Counted from the stretch's first letter, positions 17,389-27,724 are shown. The stretch: DNA of 64,000 bases from Candidatus Coprenecus merdigallinarum (GCA_018712545.1 DVGV01000043.1:1-64000), one strand, 5' to 3'. Notes: generated by a model not told the origin, from the sequence alone. Program-made: numbers and translations.

Positions 17389-19190
17389 GACTGCTGCTGA
17401 CCGCCCTGCTCTGCATCCTGCTGGCAGCTCCGGCAGGGATGGAGGCCGCCGCTCAGGGATTCACGGCCACACCGGTGGAGGTATCCTCCGAGAAAGTAAA
17501 TGTCAAGGGTACTGTCTACTACCTCCACAAGGTACTGAAGGGGCAGACCCTATACTCCATCTCCAAGGCATACGGAGTGAGTCAGGACATCATCACCGGA
17601 GCCAACCCTTCTCTGGCTGACGGGCTGAAGGCCGGCATGCTGCTGTATATTCCGGAAGCTGCTGCCGCGGCATCCATGACTGCCGATACAGCAGCCGTGG
17701 CCGCAGGGACGGCCGATACTGCACGGACTGTCCTCTCCGCAAATGATACCGGCAAGTCCGGGAGTCTCAGGTCCAGAATTGACAAGAACAGGAAGAAAGC
17801 CGGCAAACAGGAGAAAAAATACCGCAAGTACAACGTCAAGTGGTATGAGACGCTTGACGATGTCGCCGTCAAGTTCAACGTGACGACAGAGGCGATCATC
17901 GCACTCAACGGCATCGACACCGGATCGGGCAAGCGTATCCGCTCCGTCCTGATTCCCGACGAGGAATACATGAGGACATTCCGCCTGGGAGAGCAGGAGA
18001 ATGAGCCGGCCGTCCCGGAAAGGGAGGACAATACCCCGGCAGACCAGGACGGCATCGGCAACATCCTGACAGACGGGACCGGCAATGACCTTCCTGCAGT
18101 GACTCCAGGAGAGTCCTACAACTCGGGAACATACACCATTTCCATAGTACTGCCCTTCAACGCCAGCCGCCTGACATCCGGTCTCAATGCCTACACGGCC
18201 GACTTCTACGCCGGTGTCCTGACCGCCATGGCCGACCTGAAGGAGCGCGGCCTCTTCTCCAACTTCGTCCTCAACGTCGTGGACCTGAGCCGATACAGCA
18301 GCGCATGGGAGCTGGTATCCGATGACGTGCTGCGCGGCAGCGAGCTGATTATAGGCCCCATATCCGAAAGGGACATGCAGCCTGTGGCCGCCTACGCCCG
18401 CAGCAAGGGCATCCCCGTCGTATCGCCGCTGGACCTCAACACAGCTTCTCTGGCCCAAGGCAATCCCGGCTTCTTCCTCTTCCCGCCGCAGTCCGACCTG
18501 GCCCTTTCCCATCAGATAGACAAGATAGCTTCCGCCACAGACAGAAGCTCCATAACCGTCATCTACGAACAGGGTTACGGAGACTCCGATCTGGTGACCC
18601 GCACTCTCAGCGAGCTTGAGCGCCGTGGTCTGCCCTACAAGACTTTCAGCTACGACTTTCTCAGCGGAAGGGGCATTGACGCCAGGATGAGCGGCGCCCT
18701 CGACACAGCGGCTGTCAACAGGGTCATCATCCCCTCCCTCAGCGAGGCCTTCGTCACAGACGCACTGCGCAATCTCAGTCTCATCCACGGCTCCCGCCAC
18801 TACGGCATCGAAGTCTACGGCATGAGCCAGTGGAAGAACTTCGAGACTGTCGAGCTGGACTATTTCCACGCACTCGATGTCCGCCTGGCCATGTCCTATC
18901 ACATCAACTACAATACGCCTGAGACCAAGGAGTTCATCGACAAGTACCGGGCTGCGTTCAACACCGAGCCCACCTCATTCGCCTATCAGGGCTACGACAT
19001 CCTGACATTCTTCGTGGAGGCCATGCACACCTGGGGAAAGAACTTCCCTCAGGGGATTATAAACGAAAGGAAGAGCCTCCTTCAGTCGGATGTGCTCTTC
19101 CTTCCTGCCGCTCCCGGTTCAGGATGCGTAAATCAGGCCTTCAAGGACATCTGCTTCACAGACGGATGGCAGATCATCGATGAGTCCTGA
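17385..19190 (+). CDS. LysM-domain protein with periplasmic ligand-binding (ABC receptor-like) domain
   Basis: 601 residues with a signal peptide (about 1-24, ending AAAQ). Two LysM repeats lie at about 46-91 and 145-190, and are predicted to bind peptidoglycan glycan. After a Pro/Asp-rich linker, residues about 235-595 form a type I periplasmic-binding fold like amino-acid ABC receptors ([35 protein letters not shown]). No permease gene is adjacent, so a cell-wall or sensory role is more likely than uptake. That is an inference. A GC-rich hairpin at 19212-19242 spans the end of the facing pepP gene. Confidence 0.8.
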   Translation: MRLLLTALLCILLAAPAGMEAAAQGFTATPVEVSSEKVNVKGTVYYLHKVLKGQTLYSISKAYGVSQDIITGANPSLADGLKAGMLLYIPEAAAAASMTADTAAVAAGTADTARTVLSANDTGKSGSLRSRIDKNRKKAGKQEKKYRKYNVKWYETLDDVAVKFNVTTEAIIALNGIDTGSGKRIRSVLIPDEEYMRTFRLGEQENEPAVPEREDNTPADQDGIGNILTDGTGNDLPAVTPGESYNSGTYTISIVLPFNASRLTSGLNAYTADFYAGVLTAMADLKERGLFSNFVLNVVDLSRYSSAWELVSDDVLRGSELIIGPISERDMQPVAAYARSKGIPVVSPLDLNTASLAQGNPGFFLFPPQSDLALSHQIDKIASATDRSSITVIYEQGYGDSDLVTRTLSELERRGLPYKTFSYDFLSGRGIDARMSGALDTAAVNRVIIPSLSEAFVTDALRNLSLIHGSRHYGIEVYGMSQWKNFETVELDYFHALDVRLAMSYHINYNTPETKEFIDKYRAAFNTEPTSFAYQGYDILTFFVEAMHTWGKNFPQGIINERKSLLQSDVLFLPAAPGSGCVNQAFKDICFTDGWQIIDES

Positions 19191-19222
19191 CCGATAAGTC
19201 CTGACGGATCAGCCGCGCCGCT

Positions 19223-20962
19223 CTACAACAGGGCGGCGCGCTTGTTATATGCCTCTATCCATGCTGTCTCCCCCTTGTCGAGAAGGTCGAAGTTGACGGG
19301 CGAGAGGTCAATCGGCGTGTAGGTCAGGGTCTCGAAAGCCAGGAACTCCCCGTAGGAATTCTTCGTGTGGGAAACTACAGCCACCGCATTCTCATGCCGG
19401 ATGCCGTATTCGCCCTCGACATAGACGGCGGGCTCGTTGGACATCACCATACCCTCGGCCAGCGGCACCGGATTCTCCTCCATCCTCACGCTCTGGGGCC
19501 CCTCGTGGACACAGAGATTGTGTCCGATACCGTGCTGAGTACCATGCCAGTACATACGGCCGGCCCTCATGATAGGCCCGCGGGCCAGAATATCCAGCAG
19601 ACAGCCCCTCATTCCCTTGTAGAACACCACCATGCTCAGGTCTATCATGCCCTTGAGAGCTACCGTATAGTCATCTCTCTGCCTTTGGGTCAGGGGACCG
19701 AGGGGAATGGTGCGGGTAGTGTCCGTCGTTCCGTAGGTGTACTGGGCGCCGGTGTCGATAAGCAGGAAGCCCTCCGGCCTGATTACCGCGCTGCCGGTCT
19801 CCGACGGCACATAGTGCGGCAGGGCGGCATTGGCGCCGAATGCGACGATGGCAGGGAAACTCTCCCCCAGATAGTCCGGGCACCCGCTGCGCACCTCCAT
19901 CAGCTTCATAGCCACCTGGTACTCGGTTATGCCGCTGTTGACATTGTCCTTTACCCAGTCAATTACTTTGATCAGTGCCCTGGCGTCCTCTGCGAACGCC
20001 CTGCGGAAGCCCTCCAGCTCGACGCTGTTCTTGACGGCCTTCATCGCATTGAGAGTGCCGCCGGGAACAGGATCCGGGATGGCCGGACGGAAGGGCGAGC
20101 GCTGGTGGATATTCTCCATAGCCGCAAAGAAATATTTTGCCGTAATCTTTCCCGACGAGAAGATGCGGACGCAGTCCTTGGGCAGGGCCTTCAGGCACCG
20201 GCCGAACTCCTCGTAGTCCCGGAGTATCACTCCTTCCTTGAGCAGGGCGGACATCGCGTCGTGCTCCAGCATTTCCTGACGGAGGAAAAGAGTCACGGCT
20301 TCTGAGGTCACGACGGCATAGGAAAGCGGCAGGGGATTGTACTCAATGTCGGTACCGCGGATGTTGCAGAGCCAGGCTACCTCATCCATACAGGTGACAA
20401 TATAAGCAAAGGGCATGGACATGTCCAGTTTCTCCACCAGACGGCGGTGCTTGGAGGATACACTCTCGCCGCAGATGCTCTCGGGCACGAAACGCACAGG
20501 GTTGAACTGCAGGGCGGGACGGTCCTTCCATATCCTGTCAAAGGGATCCTCGATAAGGCTCACATTGAGGGGCGCGAGAGCATCGAGCATCTCCTGATAC
20601 TCTCCGTAGGAGAAGAGGTCCTCGTCCATGGCCACGATATCCTCGTCGCCCATACGCTCCCTCAGCCACTGAGCTACGGTGGGAGTACCCTCAACACGGA
20701 GCTTCATCATCTCGATGCCGGTACCCTCCAGCTGCCCGGCAGCCTGAATGAAGAAACGGGAATCCACCCACAGGGCAGCCTCGTTCATGGTCACCACGAG
20801 TGTGGCCGCCTCGCCCGTAAAGCCAGACAGCCATTCCAGAACCTTGTAATGAGCTGGGATATATTCTCCGAAGTGAGGGTCGGTAGAAGGAATTATCATC
20901 GCCGAGATATCGTCCTCGGCCAGGACCTTGCGGAGAAGGTCTATTCGTTGGGATCTTTCCAT
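19223..20962 (-). CDS. Xaa-Pro aminopeptidase (M24B)
   Basis: 579 residues, the long three-domain form. It removes an N-terminal residue preceding proline. All five metal ligands are present: Asp403 (LIDTGAQY), Asp414 (TTDTTRT), His481 (HGIGHNL), Glu510 (SNEPAVY) and Glu524 (IRHENAV). No signal peptide is seen, so it is cytoplasmic. It follows recN by 27 nt on the same strand and may be the last gene of that run. Confidence 0.93.
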   Translation of the reverse strand: MERSQRIDLLRKVLAEDDISAMIIPSTDPHFGEYIPAHYKVLEWLSGFTGEAATLVVTMNEAALWVDSRFFIQAAGQLEGTGIEMMKLRVEGTPTVAQWLRERMGDEDIVAMDEDLFSYGEYQEMLDALAPLNVSLIEDPFDRIWKDRPALQFNPVRFVPESICGESVSSKHRRLVEKLDMSMPFAYIVTCMDEVAWLCNIRGTDIEYNPLPLSYAVVTSEAVTLFLRQEMLEHDAMSALLKEGVILRDYEEFGRCLKALPKDCVRIFSSGKITAKYFFAAMENIHQRSPFRPAIPDPVPGGTLNAMKAVKNSVELEGFRRAFAEDARALIKVIDWVKDNVNSGITEYQVAMKLMEVRSGCPDYLGESFPAIVAFGANAALPHYVPSETGSAVIRPEGFLLIDTGAQYTYGTTDTTRTIPLGPLTQRQRDDYTVALKGMIDLSMVVFYKGMRGCLLDILARGPIMRAGRMYWHGTQHGIGHNLCVHEGPQSVRMEENPVPLAEGMVMSNEPAVYVEGEYGIRHENAVAVVSHTKNSYGEFLAFETLTYTPIDLSPVNFDLLDKGETAWIEAYNKRAALL

Positions 20963-20989
20963 ATATTGTGTTTTGTTTATGTGTCCGTA

Positions 20990-22615
20990 TCAGTTGCAGG
21001 CCTTGGAGAGCAGCTCCCTGGCATTCTCCACTGCGGCATGGGTGAGTTCCGAACCGCTGAGCATCCTGGCCACCTCCGTCACCCTCTCCTCCCCTTCTAT
21101 CCGGCGGATGCCCGTAGTGGCCGTGCCGTCAGGACCGAACTCCTTGTACACCAGATAATGGGCTCCTTTCTTTGATGCTATCTGCGGGAGATGGGTGATG
21201 GCAAATATCTGCATCCTCTCACCCATGCGGCCGATCATGTCACCCATCTTGTCTGCAATCCTGCCCGAGACTCCGGTGTCTATCTCGTCAAATATCATCG
21301 TCGGCAGGGATGTATAACGGGCCAGCAGTCCCTTGAGCGAGAGCATCACCCTAGACAGCTCTCCGCCGGATGCCACCTTCGAGATGTCACGAAGGGAAGC
21401 TGAACCGTTGGCCGAGAACATAAAATCCAGACTGTCCCCTCCCGAAGAAGTCAGGCCCTCCCGTGAAGATACCACGGCCTGAAAGACCGCACGGGGCATC
21501 TCCAGCGAGCGGATATCCGCCTGCAGCTCAGCTGACAGAGGTCCGCAGGCCGCCCTACGGCGCTCAGAGAGCCTGCCGGCCAGCTCCTTCCTGGTATTGT
21601 CCATAGCCGCCAGGGAATGCCTCATGTCTGCGAGCCGCTCCCGTTGTTCCTCCGCACTGCCGATCGAGGCGGACAGGCTGTCGCGCAGCTCTATCAGAGC
21701 CTCCACACTGTCACAGCCATACTGTCTCTGCAGGGTATGAATCAATGACATGCGCTCTTCGACCTCCTCCAGCCGCGATGGCCTTACGATGATACCGGAA
21801 GATATATCCTCTATCTCCCTCTCTATGTCGGCGACCTCTATCCTGCACGACTCCAGCCGCTCGGCCAGAGGTTTCAGCGCAGGGTTGTAATCCGAATAGC
21901 GGGACAGGCGCGATGAAGCGTCCTTGAGCAGCTGCACCACGGACAGGTCCATGGGATTGAGCGAGGAGCAGGCAGCCTCCAGAGCGCCGCGGATCTCCTC
22001 CGCATGGGCGAGGGACCTATGTTCCGCCTCCAGAGCCTCGGTCTCTCCGGGTTCCAGCCTGGCCTCCTTGAGCTTCGAAAGCTGGAACTGACGGTATTCC
22101 GCATCGCGCTCCGCCTCCACTATGGATCTCTCCAAAGCTTCGACGGCACTTTCAAGAGCGGCATGCTCCGAATATACCTTTTTATATTGCGCGAGCAGGT
22201 CTCCGTTCCCGGCGAAATGGTCTATAACTTCCAGACGGAAGTCCGGGTCGGTCAGCAGCAGGTGCTGATGCTGCTCATGTACATCCACTATCCTGTTGGA
22301 AATGGCTGTCAGTTCCGCCAGCGTCACCGGCTCGTCGTTGAGGAAGGAGCGGGAACGGCCCGCGGGGGTAATGACTCTGCGGAGAATGGTCTCCCCGCCC
22401 TGCCCGTCCACGAACTCGGCTTCCACCACGCAGTTGCGCTTATTGTCGCTGAAAACAGAGGCATCCGCCCTCTTTCCCAAAAGGAGGGAAAGGGCTCCCA
22501 GGAGAATTGACTTTCCGGCTCCGGTCTCACCGGTGATGATGACGAGTCCGTCCGGGAAAGTGATGTCCAGGGAAGAGATGAGGGCGTAGTTGGATATGGA
22601 AAGGCGGGTCAGCAT
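20990..22615 (-). CDS. recN: DNA repair protein RecN
   Basis: 541 residues from the ATG at 22615, which overlaps the coaBC stop (ATGCTGA). The longer frame to 22678 lies inside coaBC. This SMC-like ATPase of double-strand break repair has Walker A GETGAGKS at about 29-36, a central coiled coil, the ABC-type signature ASGGELSRVMLSLK, and Walker B MIFDEIDTGVSG. Confidence 0.95.
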   Translation of the reverse strand: MLTRLSISNYALISSLDITFPDGLVIITGETGAGKSILLGALSLLLGKRADASVFSDNKRNCVVEAEFVDGQGGETILRRVITPAGRSRSFLNDEPVTLAELTAISNRIVDVHEQHQHLLLTDPDFRLEVIDHFAGNGDLLAQYKKVYSEHAALESAVEALERSIVEAERDAEYRQFQLSKLKEARLEPGETEALEAEHRSLAHAEEIRGALEAACSSLNPMDLSVVQLLKDASSRLSRYSDYNPALKPLAERLESCRIEVADIEREIEDISSGIIVRPSRLEEVEERMSLIHTLQRQYGCDSVEALIELRDSLSASIGSAEEQRERLADMRHSLAAMDNTRKELAGRLSERRRAACGPLSAELQADIRSLEMPRAVFQAVVSSREGLTSSGGDSLDFMFSANGSASLRDISKVASGGELSRVMLSLKGLLARYTSLPTMIFDEIDTGVSGRIADKMGDMIGRMGERMQIFAITHLPQIASKKGAHYLVYKEFGPDGTATTGIRRIEGEERVTEVARMLSGSELTHAAVENARELLSKACN

Positions 22616-23835
22616 CCTCCGTCCAGCATATTTTCGATATTGTCGACTATGGCGGATGCTACTTCCGTCTTGGAGCACAGAGGGATGTCCTGCTGGCTGC
22701 CGTCACGGCGGAAGACGGTCACCTTGTTGGTATCCACACCGAATCCGGCACCGGCATCCTGCATCGAATTGAGGACTATCATGTCCATGTTCTTGCGGCG
22801 GAGCTTCGAGAGGGCATTGTCTCTTGCATGATCCGTCTCCAGGGCGAAGCCTGCAATGACTCCGCCGGAGCGCCGCCTCTCACCTATAGCTGCCGCTATA
22901 TCCTTGGTAGGCAACAGTTCCAATGTCATACTGCCGCCGTCCTTCTTGATCTTGGTACCGCTGGGCGAGGCCGGGGTGAAATCCGCGACCGCGGCACACA
23001 GCACCGTTATGTCGCAGCCCCTGTCATACTCCTCCACCGCTGCCTGATACATTTCCCCGGCAGAGATGACCTTCCGGATCCTCACTGCCGCCTCCGAGGG
23101 ATAGACTGCTGCTGGGCCGGAGACCACCGTCACCTGCGCTCCGCGGCGGGAGAGCTCATCGGCAATCGCCGAGGCCATCTTCCCGGAAGAATGGTTGGAG
23201 ATGAAGCGCACCGGATCGATGGCCTCCCGCGTAGGTCCGGATGTTACCACTGCCTTCCGGCCGCTGAGAGTGCGCCTGGTTTTGTCTCCGGATGCCAGAA
23301 GCTCTGCTACCCTTCCGACGATTTTCTCCGGATCTTCCATCCTGCCCTTGCCTTCCAGCCCGCTGGCCAGCTCGCCGGAAGACGCTTCCACGATATGCAC
23401 ACCCCTCTCCCTGAGAATCCTCATGGACTCCTGCGTCGCCGGATGGGCGTACATGTCCAAGTCCATGGCCGGAGCCGCCATTACAGGGCAGCGGGCCGAG
23501 AGATATGTGGTAAGAAGTAGATTGTCAGCTATACCGCAGGCCATCTTCGAGAGGGTGTTCGCGGTCGCCGGAGCGATAAGGTACAGGTCTGCCCAGAGTC
23601 CCAGGGACACATGGCTGTTCCACTGGCCGTTCTCCGGATCAAAAAACTCCACGAGAATCGGATTGCGGGAGAGCGTCGCCATGGTCAGGGGAGTGATGAA
23701 CTGCTTTGCGGCGGCAGTCATGACCACCTTGACCTCAGCGCCTTCCCTGACGAGCAGACGCGTAAGGTATGCCGCCTTGTAGGCTGCTATGCTTCCCGTG
23801 ATACCCAGGAGTATGTGTTTGCCCTTGAGCTGCAT
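22609..23835 (-). CDS. coaBC: Bifunctional phosphopantothenoylcysteine decarboxylase / phosphopantothenate-cysteine ligase
   Basis: 408 residues. The N-terminal flavoprotein domain (GITGSIAAYKAAYL, catalytic-type His75 in NSHVSLG, and PAMDLDMY) is the CoaC decarboxylase. The C-terminal part from about residue 195 (VVTSGPTREAIDPVRFISNHSSGKM) is the CoaB ligase. Together they make 4'-phosphopantetheine for CoA. It lies 26 nt after the rpoZ gene and overlaps recN. Confidence 0.96.
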   Translation of the reverse strand: MQLKGKHILLGITGSIAAYKAAYLTRLLVREGAEVKVVMTAAAKQFITPLTMATLSRNPILVEFFDPENGQWNSHVSLGLWADLYLIAPATANTLSKMACGIADNLLLTTYLSARCPVMAAPAMDLDMYAHPATQESMRILRERGVHIVEASSGELASGLEGKGRMEDPEKIVGRVAELLASGDKTRRTLSGRKAVVTSGPTREAIDPVRFISNHSSGKMASAIADELSRRGAQVTVVSGPAAVYPSEAAVRIRKVISAGEMYQAAVEEYDRGCDITVLCAAVADFTPASPSGTKIKKDGGSMTLELLPTKDIAAAIGERRRSGGVIAGFALETDHARDNALSKLRRKNMDMIVLNSMQDAGAGFGVDTNKVTVFRRDGSQQDIPLCSKTEVASAIVDNIENMLDGGC

Positions 23836-23861
23836 GGATGTATGCTGAGTATCAGCCGGGA

Positions 23862-24179
23862 TTACTGCCGTTCGTCGACCTTGCGGTAGTAGATCTCGTT
23901 GTTGCGGAACTCCTCGATAGCCACGAGGGTCGGTTTGGGCAGCCTCTCGTAGTGCTTGGAGATTTCAATCTGCTCGCGGTTCTCGAAGGTTTCCTCGAGG
24001 GTGTCGGCATAGTTGGAGAACTCCTCGAGCTTCTGGCTGAGCTCCTGCTTTACATTGGCGGAGATCTGGTTGGCCCTCTTGGCGATAATCATTACAGACT
24101 CATAGATATTGCCGGTGGGTTTTGCCAGCTCTGAGAGGTTACGGGTGATTGTGTTTGTAGGTACCTGTTTGATTTCCAT
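23862..24179 (-). CDS. rpoZ: RNA polymerase omega subunit, Bacteroidetes type
   Basis: 105 residues. The segment TGNIYESVMIIAKRANQISANVKQEL matches the omega family core found in Bacteroidetes, and the FENREQIEISKHYERLPKPT tail is typical of this lineage. It supports assembly of the RNA polymerase core. The position between bamD and coaBC is the common order, since omega often precedes coaBC. Confidence 0.85.
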   Translation of the reverse strand: MEIKQVPTNTITRNLSELAKPTGNIYESVMIIAKRANQISANVKQELSQKLEEFSNYADTLEETFENREQIEISKHYERLPKPTLVAIEEFRNNEIYYRKVDERQ

Positions 24180-24200
24180 GGTTTTATATATTACTTACGT

Positions 24201-25022
24201 TTATTCGTGTTTGTTCAGAAAATTCTGCGCCCTGACTGCCAGGCCGTCCAGTTCCTTGCGGTACTGCGACTCGGGGTATTCGCTCACGAAGGTGAAATAA
24301 TCGTCCGTGAAGGTCATGTAACGTTCCCGCTGCTTGGCAGGAATGCTGTTGAAGGCATATTTGTAAGCGGCCATGACCGTATAGTACATGATGTCCTCGC
24401 GGTAGATGTTGGAGGCATCCTCCTTGAGGACCTGCTTGAGGGCGTAATGCGCCGCCCTGTAGTCCTCGATGGAGTAGTAGAGCTTGGCCGACTCATATTC
24501 CTTGCGGTCCAGTCTCTCCTCGAGGTCCTCTATCATGGCGTGGCACTGCGGGATGTAGTCGTTGCCGGGATTGTCTATGAGGAAGGCGTTGATGGCGGCC
24601 AGAGCCTTGTAGGTAGGGGTCTGGTCCAGCTCGTAGCGGTAAGTCGCCTGATAGAGGCAGTCCAGATACATGAAACGGGCCTTGTCCGTGAACGGGCTGC
24701 GGGGGAACTTGTTGATGAAGGCATCGAAGGCCTGCTCGGCCGCTGTCATATCCCCATAGCAATAATGAGAATAAGCCGTATAATACTCCACTGTATCCTC
24801 CTGCGCCGTACCGCTGACCGCTATCTTCAGGGACTCGAACATGGAGGCCGACTTGGAATATTTGCCTGCGTCGAAGAGGTCGAAGGCCATCTTGTATTTG
24901 GCAGGCACATCCGTGCTCGCCAGCATGGCCTCGTACTGGGACTTACAGGAGACTGACATTATCAAGGCCGCCAGAACCAGCAACGGCAGGACGGATCCCA
25001 TACTTACTGCAGATTTCTTCAT
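24201..25022 (-). CDS. bamD: Outer-membrane assembly lipoprotein BamD
   Basis: 273 residues. A lipoprotein signal ends in SVSC at Cys26. Five TPR-like repeats follow (for example AFDLFDAGKYSKSASMFE and AYSHYCYGDMTAAEQAF), then the C-terminal ESQYRKELDGL segment typical of BamD. It binds BamA in the periplasm and is essential for barrel assembly. It starts 4 nt after the upstream membrane-protein gene. Confidence 0.92.
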   Translation of the reverse strand: MKKSAVSMGSVLPLLVLAALIMSVSCKSQYEAMLASTDVPAKYKMAFDLFDAGKYSKSASMFESLKIAVSGTAQEDTVEYYTAYSHYCYGDMTAAEQAFDAFINKFPRSPFTDKARFMYLDCLYQATYRYELDQTPTYKALAAINAFLIDNPGNDYIPQCHAMIEDLEERLDRKEYESAKLYYSIEDYRAAHYALKQVLKEDASNIYREDIMYYTVMAAYKYAFNSIPAKQRERYMTFTDDYFTFVSEYPESQYRKELDGLAVRAQNFLNKHE

Positions 25023-25026
25023 CTTA

Positions 25027-25995
25027 TCAAACTTTTCGTTCCGAACTTACAAAGATACAATATTTCTTTTTAATATACACTTCCAATCTGTATCCCCAGA
25101 CCAATATCATCGCCCATGCCCATCTTGACAGCAGGAGTACCCACCATACGGCGCCTACCGACGACAGCAGGATGACATCTTCCAAGTTACTGTGGCTGAT
25201 GCCGATGTGCATGTTCAGTCCGTCGATGTCCTCCTTTCGGAGCTTGCCTGTAGAGGCCTCGTCGATCATCGCCGCCGCTCCGTATGCCAGTCCCAGGGTA
25301 TTCGCTATGATCCATAGCACAGCACACCTGGACGACAGCCCGAAGACGTGCATCACCGGACGCAGGGCGCGCGAGACGGCACGTATGATGCCGAACTCCG
25401 ACATCAGTGACTGAAGCATATTGAGTGCGAAGATGATTATCAGCATTTTCGGCACCAGCACACCGGTATTCTTCAGCCACTCCAGCAGTTCTGCTCCGAA
25501 CTCAGGTTCTGAAGTCTCCGCTGCCGCTTCCACAGCTGCGGAGACAGAGCCGGGGAGTATCATGTTGAGCAGGTATGCAAGAATTATTCCCGAAAGCGTA
25601 CGGACCAGCACCACCCTCACAGTCGAACTGCCGGTCCTGTGCTGCACCGCGCTCTCCACTATCATATTGTGCGAGCACAGAGCCATGACCCCGAGAATAG
25701 TCATCGCCCTGGGCCCCAGATCCAGGGTCACCGCCGCGGCTATCGCCGAGTACATATTTACGAAATAGCCCGAGACATAGGCAAGAGCCGCCTCGCCGGG
25801 CAGGCCGAAGTGCACGAATACGGGCGAAAGGGCCTCCGATATCCACTCTATCACGCCGAAATGCCCGAGCAGCATGATGCAGAACGACACAGCCACCGTT
25901 ATTTTTATCATCCACAGGGCTGTCCTCCTCGTAGACGGCAGACAGCGCTTTACTGCCGCACCTGCCCTGGTCCTGAACTCCTTGCCGGTCATCAT
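25027..25995 (-). CDS. Nucleoside-recognition (Gate) domain membrane protein
   Basis: 322 residues with about eight hydrophobic segments and two copies of the nucleoside-recognition/gate fold, similar to spore-maturation SpmA/SpmB-like proteins. The repeated pattern is visible around MALCSHNMIVESAVQ and GISHSNLEDVILLSSVGA. It is an inner-membrane protein probably involved in transport. The substrate is unknown. It precedes bamD by 4 nt and follows the SDR gene by 37 nt. Confidence 0.7.
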   Translation of the reverse strand: MMTGKEFRTRAGAAVKRCLPSTRRTALWMIKITVAVSFCIMLLGHFGVIEWISEALSPVFVHFGLPGEAALAYVSGYFVNMYSAIAAAVTLDLGPRAMTILGVMALCSHNMIVESAVQHRTGSSTVRVVLVRTLSGIILAYLLNMILPGSVSAAVEAAAETSEPEFGAELLEWLKNTGVLVPKMLIIIFALNMLQSLMSEFGIIRAVSRALRPVMHVFGLSSRCAVLWIIANTLGLAYGAAAMIDEASTGKLRKEDIDGLNMHIGISHSNLEDVILLSSVGAVWWVLLLSRWAWAMILVWGYRLEVYIKKKYCIFVSSERKV

Positions 25996-26032
25996 TCCTG
26001 TCTTTTCCTACTCCTGCCCTCCTTGTCCGGCG

Positions 26033-26848
26033 CTACTTCAGATTCCACTTACGGGTAACCTTACGCTCTATCGGGCCTATGAGGGAGGGCCTCAGCAAAG
26101 GGGCCACGAGCCAGGCTATCTTGTTGACCAGTCCGGGGATTCTGCCGCTGCGGCCGCGGAACATCATATCCAATGCCTTGCGGGCCGCTGTCTCCGGGCG
26201 GATCATCACACCAAGATGACGCGCGATACGGCTCAGCTTTGGTGTGAGACCTACCAGGGGCGTATCCACCGCGCCGAAATAGATCGAGCACACATTCACT
26301 CCTGTCTTACGGCATTCGGTCCTGAGGGCACGGGTAAATATCCTGGTGAAGGACTTGGTAGAAGCGTAGGTGGTCAGGAACGGGAAGGGGAACCAGGCCG
26401 CCAGCGAGGAGATGTTCATCACATAGCCTTTCCGACGCTCCAGCATAGCCGGCATGAAATAACTGCACAGCATGGCCGTAGCGTGATTGTGGAGCATGAT
26501 GATGGTGGATACCTGGGCAGGTGAGATATTGCGGAAGTGCCTGGCATGGAGTATGCCCGCATTGTTGATGAGCACCTCCACCTCCGCGTTCGGACGCTGC
26601 TCCGTCACCGTGTCGTAGACCTTTTTCGGAGCATCTGCCATAGAAAGATCAATGCCTATCGACAGAAAATCCAGGTCCGGATGGGCCTGCCTCATCTCCT
26701 CCGCCACCGCATCCGTCTCATTCTGAAAGAGAGCCACGATGATCACGTTGTAGCCTCTCTGCGCCAGCATCCGCACATACTGCAGTCCCATACCTGAGGA
26801 GCCGCCTGTAACCAGCGCATATTTATTGTGTAACGGTTTCTGTTGCAT
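26033..26848 (-). CDS. Short-chain dehydrogenase/reductase
   Basis: 271 residues from the ATG at 26848. An upstream extension would cross the promoter. The Rossmann motif TGGSSGMG begins near residue 14, NNAG is in the middle, and the catalytic Ser and YASTK are present (SSLAAWFPFPFLTTYASTKSF). The NAD(P)-dependent oxidoreductase substrate is unknown. Basic, hydrophobic C-terminal residues suggest membrane association, as in DltE/HSD-like SDRs. Confidence 0.85.
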   Translation of the reverse strand: MQQKPLHNKYALVTGGSSGMGLQYVRMLAQRGYNVIIVALFQNETDAVAEEMRQAHPDLDFLSIGIDLSMADAPKKVYDTVTEQRPNAEVEVLINNAGILHARHFRNISPAQVSTIIMLHNHATAMLCSYFMPAMLERRKGYVMNISSLAAWFPFPFLTTYASTKSFTRIFTRALRTECRKTGVNVCSIYFGAVDTPLVGLTPKLSRIARHLGVMIRPETAARKALDMMFRGRSGRIPGLVNKIAWLVAPLLRPSLIGPIERKVTRKWNLK

Positions 26849-26871
26849 TCCTAACCTCAATTTACAGGCCG

Positions 26872-26902
26872 CAAAAATAAGACAATTTTGACTTTCCGCA
26901 AA
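26872..26902 (-). promoter_or_regulatory. Promoter of the SDR gene
   Basis: On the minus strand, TTTG (26899-26902), a 19-nt spacer and TATTTTTG (26872-26879) fit the Bacteroidetes -33/-7 consensus exactly. The start codon at 26848 is 23 nt downstream, which supports the chosen start. Confidence 0.75.
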
Positions 26903-26987
26903 CCCGATTCTCGTCCTTTCTTCGTCCTTTCTTCCACGCCTTGCCCACCCCCGCACGACATTCCGGATTTTCTTACAGAAATTTTCC

Positions 26988-26995
26988 TATCTTTG
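26988..26995 (+). promoter_or_regulatory. Probable -7 box of rubrerythrin
   Basis: TATCTTTG fits TAnnTTTG and lies 41 nt before the ATG. No good -33 TTTG is seen at 19-21 nt. Confidence 0.45.
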
Positions 26996-27036
26996 TCAGA
27001 AGATTTATATTTTTCACCTTTTAACAATACTTCATC

Positions 27037-27612
27037 ATGGCATCAATCAAAGGAACCAGAACAGAGAAAAACCTCCTCGCCTCATTCGCAGGTGAGTCCC
27101 AGGCCCGTGGCCGCTACACCTACTTCGCAAGCGTAGCCAAGAAAGAGGGCTATGAGCAGATAGCCGCCATCTTCCTCGAGACCGCCGAGCAGGAGAAGGA
27201 GCACGCCAAGAAATTCTTCAAATTCCTCGAGGGCGGCATGGTAGAGATCACCTCCACCTACCCCGCCGGCATCATCTCCACCACACTCGAGAACCTCCGC
27301 GCAGCAGCCGAGGGCGAGAACGAGGAATGGACAGTCCTCTATCCCGAGGCAGCCAAAGTAGCCCGCGAGGAAGGCTTCACTGAGATCGCAGTAGCCTTCG
27401 AGATGATAGCCCGCGTCGAGGCCGAGCACGAGGCCCGCTACCGCAAGCTCCTCGAGAGAGTCGAGAGCGGCCGCTTCTTCGAGCGCGACGGCGAGATCTA
27501 CTGGCAGTGCCGCAACTGCGGTTACGTCCACAAGGGCAAGAAAGCTCCCCAGAAATGCCCCGCCTGCCAGCATCCTCAGGCCTACTTCGAGCCCAAGAAG
27601 GAGAATTATTAG
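27037..27612 (+). CDS. rbr: Rubrerythrin
   Basis: 191 residues. A four-helix diiron domain (E20 in FAGESQARGRY, EQEKEH at 51-56, and VEAEHEARY near 127-135) is followed by a rubredoxin-like Fe(SCys)4 domain with Cys158, Cys161, Cys174 and Cys177. It is a cytoplasmic peroxide reductase used by anaerobes against oxidative stress. It has its own promoter and is ended by the terminator at 27634. Confidence 0.95.
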   Translation: MASIKGTRTEKNLLASFAGESQARGRYTYFASVAKKEGYEQIAAIFLETAEQEKEHAKKFFKFLEGGMVEITSTYPAGIISTTLENLRAAAEGENEEWTVLYPEAAKVAREEGFTEIAVAFEMIARVEAEHEARYRKLLERVESGRFFERDGEIYWQCRNCGYVHKGKKAPQKCPACQHPQAYFEPKKENY

Positions 27613-27633
27613 TGCTGCACCGCACCCGCATTT

Positions 27634-27666
27634 AAGGCTGCCTTCCAGGCGGCCTTTTCTTTTTGC
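27634..27666 (+). terminator. Intrinsic terminator after rubrerythrin
   Basis: AAGGCTGCC and GGCGGCCTT form a 9-bp stem (one G-T pair) with a 5-nt loop, followed by TTTTCTTTTT. Confidence 0.85.
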
Positions 27667-27676
27667 CGGGAATTGC

Positions 27677-27684
27677 TATATTTG
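27677..27684 (+). promoter_or_regulatory. Probable -7 box of prfB
   Basis: TATATTTG fits TAnnTTTG and lies 40 nt before the prfB ATG. The -33 region overlaps the preceding terminator and shows no well-placed TTTG. Confidence 0.45.
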
Positions 27685-27724
27685 CGCACGGAAACATTTA
27701 TGACTAACCAAATAACCACGGAAG

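Noticed and set aside
17550..18902. 450-codon minus-strand frame opposite the LysM protein gene
   Set aside because: No known domain or signal. It is a shadow of the real gene, which has LysM and receptor motifs and a coupled start with purC.
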